NCBI GenBank assembly: GCA_036562565.1
Contig: DATCJY010000039.1
Location: 1-12,364 of the forward strand
Direction: 5' to 3'
DNA length: 12,364 bases
From: DATCJY01 sp036562565
GTDB taxonomy: Bacteria > Bacteroidota > Bacteroidia > Flavobacteriales_D > Sanyastnellaceae
Part shown: in pieces, positions 1 to 6,706 of the stretch
Numbering within the stretch: position 1 is the stretch's first letter
Layout of the letters: each line of letters starts with the position of its first letter
Notes under the pieces: generated by a model
Told to the model about the DNA's origin: nothing
What the model saw: only the letters and a program-made list of their open reading frames with translations
Databases searched by the model: none
Translations under genes and position numbers: made by a program

Positions 1-24
1 ATGATTGAACAGGATATCAAAACA

Positions 25-49
25 AAACCCCGACCGTAGGTCGGGGTTT
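25..49 (-). terminator. Rho-independent terminator downstream of the ABC-F gene
   Basis: A perfect 11-bp stem, AAACCCCGACC (25-35) with GGTCGGGGTTT (39-49), is closed by a 3-base GTA loop. Read on the minus strand, the stem is followed by TTTTGTTTTGA, a good U-tract. It lies about 60 bases past the stop of the minus-strand ABC-F gene, so it most likely ends that transcript. On the plus strand the stem ends in TTT followed by mixed sequence, so it could also stop a transcript entering from the left. No gene can be supported in bases 1-24. Confidence 0.85.
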
Positions 50-111
50 GTATTGTGTCATTATGGATGATTGAATCAATGAACTCTTATAGTTTACCAC
101 CTCATCACTCA

Positions 112-1734
112 TTACACAGCAACTCCATACATCTTTTCGCGCTGAGCTTTCACGTCCTTGCTTTCCAAGTATTCGTCATAACTCATACGCTTATCGATGA
201 TGCCGTTTGGAGTGAGTTCGATGATGCGGTTCGCAACGGTTTGCACAAACTCATGGTCATGCGAGGTGAACAGCGCGTTGTATTTCCAGTCTTTCAAAGC
301 ATTGTTGAAAGCTGTGATGGATTCAAGATCCAAGTGGTTGGTTGGTTCATCCATCACTAGGCAGTTAGCTCCTGTCAACATCATGCGGCTGATCATGCAG
401 CGTACTTTTTCACCTCCACTGAGTACGTTTGATTTCTTCAGTACTTCTTCACCGCTGAATAGCATTTTTCCGAGGAAGCCGCGAACAAAGGTTTCGTCTT
501 TGTCCTTAGAGAACTGGCGCAGCCAGTCCACCAGGTTGTCCTCGCCATTGAAGTATTTCGAGTTGTCGTTAGGCAAGTAAGCAGTAGTGATAGTGCTTCC
601 CCATTCATAGGTACCGCTGTCGGCTTGCTCTTCACCCATGATAATTTGGAAGAACGAGGTAATGGCAGCGTGGTCTCGAGAAATCACGGCTACTTTATCG
701 CCTTTGATGAGTTTGAAGCTCACATCTGCGAATAGCAAACCTTCAGGACCTGTCTTGCGAAGTCCTTCTACGTTGAGAATTTGATCTCCCGGTTCGCGCT
801 CCGGACGGAAGATGATGCCGGGGTATTTTCTCGTTGATGGCTTGATGTCATCAATTACGAGTTTATCCAACAATTTCTTACGGCTGGTTGCTTGGCGAGA
901 CTTGGAGGCGTTGGCACTGAATCGCTCAACGAACTCCTGAAGCTCTTTGCGTTTTTCCTCAATTTTCTTGTTTTGGTCAGCACGCTGGCGCAGTGCCAAT
1001 TGGCTACTCTCATACCAGAAGGTATAGTTACCGGTGTAGAGTTGAATTTTACCGAAGTCGATGTCGGCAATGTGTGTACACACCGCATCCAAGAAGTGAC
1101 GGTCGTGTGATACCACAATCACTGTATTTTGGAAATCCGCGAGGAAGTTCTCAAGCCAAGCGATGGTTTCAACGTCCAAGTCGTTGGTAGGCTCGTCCAG
1201 CAACAAGATTTCAGGGTTTCCGAACAATGCCTGAGCAAGAAGCACACGCACCTTCTCTTTACCTTCCAACTCACTCATGAGTTGGTGGTGCAAATCTTCT
1301 TTGATGCCCAGACCGCTCAACAGGTTGGCAGCATCGCTTTCTGCGTTCCAACCGTCCATCTCTGCAAAGATTGTTTCGAGTTCTGCTACTTTTTCGCCAT
1401 CCTCATCACTGAAGTTCTCTTTGGCATAGAGCTCTTCTTTTTGCTTCATGATGGTCCACAATTTCTTGTTTCCCATCAAGACGGTTTCAAGTACCGGATA
1501 CTCATCAAACTCGAAGTGGTTTTGTTTCAACACACTCATGCGTTCTCCGGGAGTGATGCTCACTTGCCCGGTAGTCGGTTCTATTTCACCGGAAAGGATT
1601 TTGAGAAAAGTAGATTTTCCTGCGCCATTGGCACCAATCACACCGTAGCAGTTGCCCGGAGTGAATTTCAGGTTGACATCTTCAAAAAGTGTTCTTTTGC
1701 CATAGCGCAAAGAGAGATTGGAAACTGTAAGCAT
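112..1734 (-). CDS. ABC-F family ATPase (ribosome-associated, YbiT/YkpA-like), one ATP site degenerate
   Basis: This is a 540-residue soluble protein with two ABC domains and no membrane segments, the layout of ABC-F translation factors that bind the ribosomal E site. Domain 1 has a canonical Walker A (GANGAGKST, 34-42), Walker B DEPTN (180-184) and switch His210. Its signature is degenerate (SELEGKEKVR, about 154-163). A charged linker (about 247-300, rich in Lys, Arg and Glu) matches the P-site tRNA interaction region. Domain 2 has a canonical signature LSGGEKVR (438-445), DEPTN (462-466) and switch His491. Its Walker A is replaced by ISRDHAAITSFF (351-362), with no GKS/T. There is no long C-terminal tail. 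The ATG at 1734 is natural because the LTVSNLSLRYG strand of domain 1 begins at once. The gene lies downstream of tamB on the same strand, 111 bases away. A housekeeping or ribosome-stress role is more likely than antibiotic resistance, but the exact role is unknown. Confidence 0.93.
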   Translation of the reverse strand: MLTVSNLSLRYGKRTLFEDVNLKFTPGNCYGVIGANGAGKSTFLKILSGEIEPTTGQVSITPGERMSVLKQNHFEFDEYPVLETVLMGNKKLWTIMKQKEELYAKENFSDEDGEKVAELETIFAEMDGWNAESDAANLLSGLGIKEDLHHQLMSELEGKEKVRVLLAQALFGNPEILLLDEPTNDLDVETIAWLENFLADFQNTVIVVSHDRHFLDAVCTHIADIDFGKIQLYTGNYTFWYESSQLALRQRADQNKKIEEKRKELQEFVERFSANASKSRQATSRKKLLDKLVIDDIKPSTRKYPGIIFRPEREPGDQILNVEGLRKTGPEGLLFADVSFKLIKGDKVAVISRDHAAITSFFQIIMGEEQADSGTYEWGSTITTAYLPNDNSKYFNGEDNLVDWLRQFSKDKDETFVRGFLGKMLFSGEEVLKKSNVLSGGEKVRCMISRMMLTGANCLVMDEPTNHLDLESITAFNNALKDWKYNALFTSHDHEFVQTVANRIIELTPNGIIDKRMSYDEYLESKDVKAQREKMYGVAV

Positions 1735-1753
1735 TTCGCGGTAATTGGATATA

Positions 1754-1773
1754 AAATTTGCGGCCGCGAATTT
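1754..1773. repeat. 20-base near-perfect palindrome in the ABC-F leader/promoter region
   Basis: AAATTTGCGG (1754-1763) is followed directly by CCGCGAATTT (1764-1773). Nine of ten pairs are Watson-Crick and the tenth (1759/1768) is T-G. The centre is GCGGCCGC, GC-rich in an AT-rich gap. On the minus strand the right arm contains most of TAAATTCG (1774-1767), one base off the Bacteroidota -7 consensus TAnnTTTG, although I see no matching -33 TTG. It lies about 20-40 bases before the ABC-F start. It could be an operator or an mRNA hairpin, and chance is possible. The rest of the 111-base gap shows no terminator, so tamB and the ABC-F gene may share a transcript. Confidence 0.4.
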
Positions 1774-1845
1774 ACAAAGAGAGCAAGGGAATAAGTCCTT
1801 TTGATAAGCTTGTTTAACGCTTTCGGTGGATAAGGCAGGAAAGAA

Positions 1846-4800
1846 TCATTTTTCCTTGCCGGATAGCAAGCGTTTGAAACCGCGGAAGAATTCTTCCATT
1901 GTGTCAAATTCGGTGCGATAGATAATACCGACACCTTGTGTGTATGGACTTTGCTGCACAGCAGCCATGCGGTAGTCATTGCTTTCATTGTACACCACGA
2001 GCCTGATTTTGCCCTCAGGAGTGAGCTTGTACTCAAGGCGGATGTCACCTATGAGGTTGGTAGCTCCCGTGGTACTCGTGTTTTTATTGCGCGATACCCC
2101 CACATTTGTGCTGAGGGATAGCTTATCGTTGAACAATTGTGTGCTCAATGCAAGTGCAATCTCTTCATTTGAGATTTCATCACCGGCATTGTACTTGAAT
2201 CCAAGGTTGAAATCATCACTGATTTGACCCAACCAGTTGGAGATTTGGTTGGACAAAAGGTCAGATGTTCCTGCATTTCCTGCGGCCATGGTAATGTTCG
2301 TTACGTTAGGTGGAGGCAAGAACCTGTTCAATGCTAGTAATGCGAAAGCTTGTTTGTTCTTCTCTTGCTCGTTACTGATTGCGGCATTTACACGGCTTCT
2401 TGTCATTTGGTCTACCGTTGGTAGTACGATATCAAACTCAATTACTGGGTTCAACATTTTGTCTCGCAGCTTCATTTCCAGTTCTACCGGCACGCGTTGT
2501 CCACCTTGGAACTGCGCTTCTTGTACAAGATCGGAGATGGATGCGTTGACTTTATAAAGCGCACTGAGATTGAGGTCAGCACCGGTCGGGTCGCCATACC
2601 AGTTAATGGTGCCACCGGGTTTCACTGTAAACTTCTTATTGATGAGGTTTTTGAGGGTGAATAAGTAGTCTCCTTTTACAATCTCAATGGCGCCATACAT
2701 GTTGAACGTGGCCAACTTGTCAATTTGTAAATTGAGATTGCCTTTGGCTTTACCGCTCATGACATCACCCACGCTTTCATCAAAGATGATTTTGAAATCG
2801 GCATCGGGTGTTACTTCCACATCCATGCGCAAGGTGATACCGGACAGGTTCAGTTCTTGCGCTGGTAGCGTGTCCGTAGTATTGACGAAGCGTACAAAGT
2901 TTTCGAATGTTTCTTCTCCTGTAGCACCGATTGGCAGGTTCAGTGTTGTTCCTTTTTCAGTTTTGAGATAACATTCAAAGTCGATTTTGTCTTCATATCC
3001 GGAGATGTTGACAGAGCCTGTCGTATAGCCTTTTCCATAGTACATGGAGTTGTGCTGTTCCGTAGTGTTCATAACGAGCAACGGCTGGTCTTCCATTTCG
3101 ACAAACAAGTCATAACTCCATGAGCCGAAGTTGTCGTGCATAATTTGTCCTACCATCGTGCCTTTGTTGCCTTCAGTATCACGCACTTCGATGTGGTCAA
3201 ATGTGAACATGTCGGGATATACACCGATGCGATGGCCCAGATAAAATTTGGTGTTGAGGTAATCAATGAATACGGACGCATCTCGCAAAGCGGCATCTGC
3301 TCTGAGTTGCGGGGCGTCCGGTTTTCCAGTGATGGACATCGTTCCGGTTGCATAACCTTCAAATGACATGGCTCCCGGTGGCATAAATACATTGATGAAT
3401 GAAAGGTCCAAGTCATTGATGGTCGCTGTCAAGTCCAACGGGCTTGCTTCATCTTTCGGAGTATAATAACCGGCAAAACTCAATGGGGTATTCTCTAGTG
3501 CTTTGCTGTCGATGAAGTCTATCTTCTCAACATCGCCATCCATGCGTAACCTGCCGAGTAGATTGTCCCAAGTACTTACTAACTTGAGGTCACCTACACG
3601 ATAATCATTCAACTTAAATTTCTTCAGCGAGATGTCATTCGTAAAAATGAGGTTGTTGTAAATGTCACGTACTTCTGCATTGCCGTTGAGAATCCCATAA
3701 AATTTGGTGTCACCTTCCATGAAGGCATTGATGGATGACACATCAAAGTCTTTTATTTGGAGATACATCCATTTCGTTGGGTCTTTGGAGATTTGGCCAT
3801 TCAGTTGGATGGATTGATTTGCGCTGTATAACTCAAAGTTACGAATATCAAATTCTGTGCTGTCTATGATGACAGTGCTTTTGGGTTTAAAGTACCAATA
3901 TTGATTCTTGGCTGTAATGGTGGAGTAATTGAAAACGATGTCAAAGCTGTTGTAATCTCTTACGGTTACTTTACCGTTAATGTCACCACTGTGAGCACTG
4001 CCTGTTTTGCCCCATGCAAAAGCGGTGTAAACGGTGTCCATCTGAGTGCGGGCATCTATTGCCAAATCGTCAAAAGTCAATCCAACGGAGGTTTTGACTT
4101 TGTCCGTCATAGCTGTGAGATAAAATGATTCATCCGGTTTGCGCACGTCCATGATAATTCCGGATACGACATCGTTGTCATAGCGGATGCTGTCAGAGAG
4201 CAAGGTCATTTCAAAATAGGAGTTCGGTTCATCCATTTGCATCGCCAAACTGGTGTACTTGGCGATGCGGAGTTTCGGAACGAATACTTCAGTTATCTGC
4301 GTGACATCGAAAATGCGCAGCGTTAGCGTGAAATCTTGTGTATGGTGCTTGTGAGTGATTGGGGTAAAACCGGGATACAATTGCGAAACTATCTCGGTCA
4401 TGCTTGGAATCATTTCAGCAAAATCAAAGTTTCCGCTGATTTGTCCTTCGAGCAAATCGGACTTCACAGTGATACGCGAAGTACCGGTACGAGTGGATAC
4501 GATATCCAGATATTCCACTTCGTATTCATTGTTGCCGGAGCAATAGTTCAAGTCTCGCAAGGAAATTTCACCCACTAACTTCTGAAGGTCCAATCCGTCA
4601 CTTCGTGCGGTCATTTTTCCACTTACACTGTGGAAGTCATATTGCTCAAGGATTTTGAGTTCTTTGAAATTGGCTTGATGAATTTCGGTTTCAAAATCAA
4701 GGATGGGATTCTTCGGTTTGAAGTTCACGGTACCAGCGAAGTCCATTGTGAGATTAGGGTCATCAATCAGAATCTCACCGGTAAACTCTTTCAGCTTGAA

Positions 4801-6261
4801 AATACCATCAGCATGAATGTTAGTGTAGTTGTATCCATTGAGATAGAACTGCGGAATGCTTCCTTCAAACTCTGCGTTGACTGTTTTGATATTTGTTCCG
4901 CTTCCCTTTACTTCTAGGTCACAGCTCAACGGTCCCAGTGCAGCGCTGTTGTAGAACTTTCCCAAGTCGAAATTGATGGTGCCGAGTTTACCGATGTAAG
5001 CATAGTCGTTCAAGCTCGGTACTTCTTTGAGCGAAAGGTCGGTATTGATGTTGCCGATAGCGGTGGTGATGCGGCCATACGATACAAAGTCATTGATGAA
5101 TCCTGTAAAGTTGCCTTTATAAGTGATTTGTCCAAGTTGAGCAAAATTGTCCGGAACCTTCAAGTAGTGAAGACTGTCGTAGGGAGGAAGTTGAATGCGT
5201 TCAAGCTCCTGTTTGTTGGACGTAAGCTCTTTGATGTCCATTGAGATGAATGTTTGGTCAATCTCCGGAAGACCTTCCATATCAAAGTTTCCGATGAAGC
5301 GCGTGTTTTCATCCAAGTGAATATGAACGTTGCGTCCTTTGAGGTTGGCTACGGTGCCTTTGAATTGCCCTGATAGATTCACTTTCTTATCATAGCCTTC
5401 AAAGAAATCCGCGAAGTAGGCTAAGTCCTTCATCTGCACAACGCTGGAGTCCAACTCATGATTCATCTTCACGGTGTTGGAGAAATCATCGAAATCATCA
5501 ATGGAGGTGAAAAGGAAATTGAGCTTACCTTGAATATTGGTTTCAGGCGTTACAAGTGATGTGTTAGTGAGCAACACATCGCCATTGACCATCTTCAATT
5601 GAGCAGCCAAGTTGTCAACTTGAAAGCCTGATATTTCTTTGAAAGCGAGCTTGCGCACATCGCCCGCAATGCTGTCGCCAATGAGCGAGAAGTCTTTTAC
5701 GTCTAGGTTGATATCGTAGGTACGCAAGTAATTCCAGTCAATTCCGTAATAATCGATCGGAGTCCTGTTCTGGTTGATGTAATGAAAGCGCGAATTGGTC
5801 AGCGAGATATTGGACAGGTAGAGATTCGTTGGCTTGGATGCGGTGCTGTCACTTTTGAACGATTCGATGTAATCCAAAATGAAACGATAACTCAACGGTT
5901 GCTCACCTTTGTAGCGCATCAGGTTGAAATACAGCCCGTCAATTTCAGCATTGCTGATTTTGAAGTCACCTGATTCCTTATTCATTGTGTAGTTGCGCAA
6001 GGCAATGCTTTTGATGTAAGCCAAGGTGTCTTGGTGTTGGTCTTCTACGTAGAGATCTTTGATGACGAGGCGCGCCCAGAGGTCAATCTCTACACGCCCC
6101 ACTTCCACGCGCGTGCCCAGTTCACTACTGAGGTAGGAGGCTGCACGCTGGGTAATCCAAGTTTGAACCGATGGCAGGCGAATGGCAAAGAACAATGCCA
6201 CAAATAGTAGGATCAGTACTATCAGGGTATTGCGAGTTATTTTCCAAATGCGTTTTGCCAT
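1846..6261 (-). CDS. tamB: TamB-family translocation/assembly module protein (DUF490)
   Basis: This is a giant AsmA/TamB-type protein of 1471 residues from the chosen start. The N-terminus is MAKRIWK followed by one hydrophobic anchor (about residues 11-28). A long periplasmic region of repetitive beta-strand segments follows (F-x-G, L-x-G-x and I-x-G-x patterns), as expected of the elongated bridge-like beta-taco proteins that join inner and outer membranes. The C-terminal TamB domain (about 1080-1440) is recognisable from GTINWYGDPTGADLNL near residue 1217, from 'VPVELEMKLRDKMLNPVIEF', and from a QNKQAFALLALNRFL-like stretch. An in-frame ATG at 6306 would add 15 residues, but the Met at 6261 places the basic residues directly before the membrane anchor, so I prefer it. 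No strong Shine-Dalgarno is visible. TamB proteins work in outer-membrane protein assembly or phospholipid transport to the outer membrane. No tamA/BamA-like partner is in the window. The divergent neighbour is feoA. Confidence 0.93.
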   Translation of the reverse strand: MAKRIWKITRNTLIVLILLFVALFFAIRLPSVQTWITQRAASYLSSELGTRVEVGRVEIDLWARLVIKDLYVEDQHQDTLAYIKSIALRNYTMNKESGDFKISNAEIDGLYFNLMRYKGEQPLSYRFILDYIESFKSDSTASKPTNLYLSNISLTNSRFHYINQNRTPIDYYGIDWNYLRTYDINLDVKDFSLIGDSIAGDVRKLAFKEISGFQVDNLAAQLKMVNGDVLLTNTSLVTPETNIQGKLNFLFTSIDDFDDFSNTVKMNHELDSSVVQMKDLAYFADFFEGYDKKVNLSGQFKGTVANLKGRNVHIHLDENTRFIGNFDMEGLPEIDQTFISMDIKELTSNKQELERIQLPPYDSLHYLKVPDNFAQLGQITYKGNFTGFINDFVSYGRITTAIGNINTDLSLKEVPSLNDYAYIGKLGTINFDLGKFYNSAALGPLSCDLEVKGSGTNIKTVNAEFEGSIPQFYLNGYNYTNIHADGIFKLKEFTGEILIDDPNLTMDFAGTVNFKPKNPILDFETEIHQANFKELKILEQYDFHSVSGKMTARSDGLDLQKLVGEISLRDLNYCSGNNEYEVEYLDIVSTRTGTSRITVKSDLLEGQISGNFDFAEMIPSMTEIVSQLYPGFTPITHKHHTQDFTLTLRIFDVTQITEVFVPKLRIAKYTSLAMQMDEPNSYFEMTLLSDSIRYDNDVVSGIIMDVRKPDESFYLTAMTDKVKTSVGLTFDDLAIDARTQMDTVYTAFAWGKTGSAHSGDINGKVTVRDYNSFDIVFNYSTITAKNQYWYFKPKSTVIIDSTEFDIRNFELYSANQSIQLNGQISKDPTKWMYLQIKDFDVSSINAFMEGDTKFYGILNGNAEVRDIYNNLIFTNDISLKKFKLNDYRVGDLKLVSTWDNLLGRLRMDGDVEKIDFIDSKALENTPLSFAGYYTPKDEASPLDLTATINDLDLSFINVFMPPGAMSFEGYATGTMSITGKPDAPQLRADAALRDASVFIDYLNTKFYLGHRIGVYPDMFTFDHIEVRDTEGNKGTMVGQIMHDNFGSWSYDLFVEMEDQPLLVMNTTEQHNSMYYGKGYTTGSVNISGYEDKIDFECYLKTEKGTTLNLPIGATGEETFENFVRFVNTTDTLPAQELNLSGITLRMDVEVTPDADFKIIFDESVGDVMSGKAKGNLNLQIDKLATFNMYGAIEIVKGDYLFTLKNLINKKFTVKPGGTINWYGDPTGADLNLSALYKVNASISDLVQEAQFQGGQRVPVELEMKLRDKMLNPVIEFDIVLPTVDQMTRSRVNAAISNEQEKNKQAFALLALNRFLPPPNVTNITMAAGNAGTSDLLSNQISNWLGQISDDFNLGFKYNAGDEISNEEIALALSTQLFNDKLSLSTNVGVSRNKNTSTTGATNLIGDIRLEYKLTPEGKIRLVVYNESNDYRMAAVQQSPYTQGVGIIYRTEFDTMEEFFRGFKRLLSGKEK

Positions 6262-6395
6262 AAATGCCGGTGAGTGCAGAAAAACTTCGAAAGGTAGCAG
6301 TTGCACAACGCTTAAGACCGTGCCAAAAAATCAAATATTCACAATAGAAAGCTTGAAAATGAGCCTAGGGAATAGGGGACATTAAAAAAACGCTA

Positions 6396-6418
6396 ATACC
6401 TGCTTTAAGGTATATTCG
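6396..6418 (+). promoter_or_regulatory. Candidate operator and -7 element of the feo operon
   Basis: The inverted repeat ATACCT (6396-6401), six bases GCTTTA, then AGGTAT (6408-6413) has perfect 6-base arms. Its right arm overlaps TATATTCG (6411-6418), one base off the Bacteroidota -7 consensus TAnnTTTG. A repressor bound here would cover the promoter. It starts about 70 bases before the feoA start, and no other gene-like feature lies between. The expected regulator of feo genes is an Fe(II)-sensing Fur or DtxR-family protein. The arms do not clearly match a classical Fur or IdeR box, so the regulator is inferred from context. No convincing -33 TTG is visible at normal spacing, so the promoter assignment is weak. 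The region 6262-6465 also serves the divergent tamB gene. Confidence 0.35.
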
Positions 6419-6465
6419 GCCACCGCAAAAGGAGCCAATTTGTAGCCCCAAAAAGGAAGACTGTT

Positions 6466-6693
6466 TTGAGTAAGAAATTATCGCAATTATCACCCGGTGA
6501 AGGAGCGTCTGTGAAGAGCATAGATGCCGGCCCGTTGCAAGCAAAATTGATTGAAATGGGCCTCTATCAAGGAAAGGAAGTGAAAGTGCTTTTTCGTGCA
6601 CCACTGGGTGATCCCATTGCAATAGATGTGGAGGGCTATACCTTATCGTTGCGCAAGTCAGAGGCGCAGTTGGTTCTTGTAGAAGCAAATTGA
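6466..6693 (+). CDS. feoA: Ferrous iron transport protein A (FeoA, SH3-like)
   Basis: This 75-residue cytosolic protein is typical of stand-alone FeoA. It opens with SKKLSQLSPGEGASVKSI, then has the family core LIEMGLYQGKEVKVLFRAPLG (about 28-48) and the closing strands DVEGYTLSLRKSEAQLVLVE. FeoA is a small SH3-like-fold partner of the FeoB Fe(II) channel and is required for or modulates uptake. The start is TTG at 6466. No ATG or GTG lies between the preceding in-frame TAA (6406-6408) and this codon. An AAGGAAG sequence (6453-6459) sits 6 bases upstream as a clear ribosome-binding site, unusual for this phylum and perhaps compensating for the weak start codon. It is the first gene of a feoA-feoB-small protein operon, with 13 bases to feoB. 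Confidence 0.95.
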   Translation: MSKKLSQLSPGEGASVKSIDAGPLQAKLIEMGLYQGKEVKVLFRAPLGDPIAIDVEGYTLSLRKSEAQLVLVEAN

Positions 6694-6706
6694 TTCCCCT
6701 TGGATC

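Noticed and set aside
1..24. ATG at position 1 opening a short frame (MIEQDIKTKPRP)
   Set aside because: The frame ends within the terminator stem after 12 codons. It may be the tail of nothing at all and cannot be supported.
1129..1794. Plus-strand open frame of 221 codons opposite the ABC-F gene
   Set aside because: It is the antisense shadow of a clear ABC-F gene and shows no domain or family motif.
6262..6306. Upstream ATG for tamB at 6306
   Set aside because: It adds 15 residues before a typical basic-plus-hydrophobic anchor, with no ribosome-binding site. The Met at 6261 fits better.
6332..6339. AATATTTG on the minus strand as the -7 element of tamB
   Set aside because: It is one base from TAnnTTTG, but no -33 TTG lies at usual spacing, so it could be chance in AT-rich DNA.
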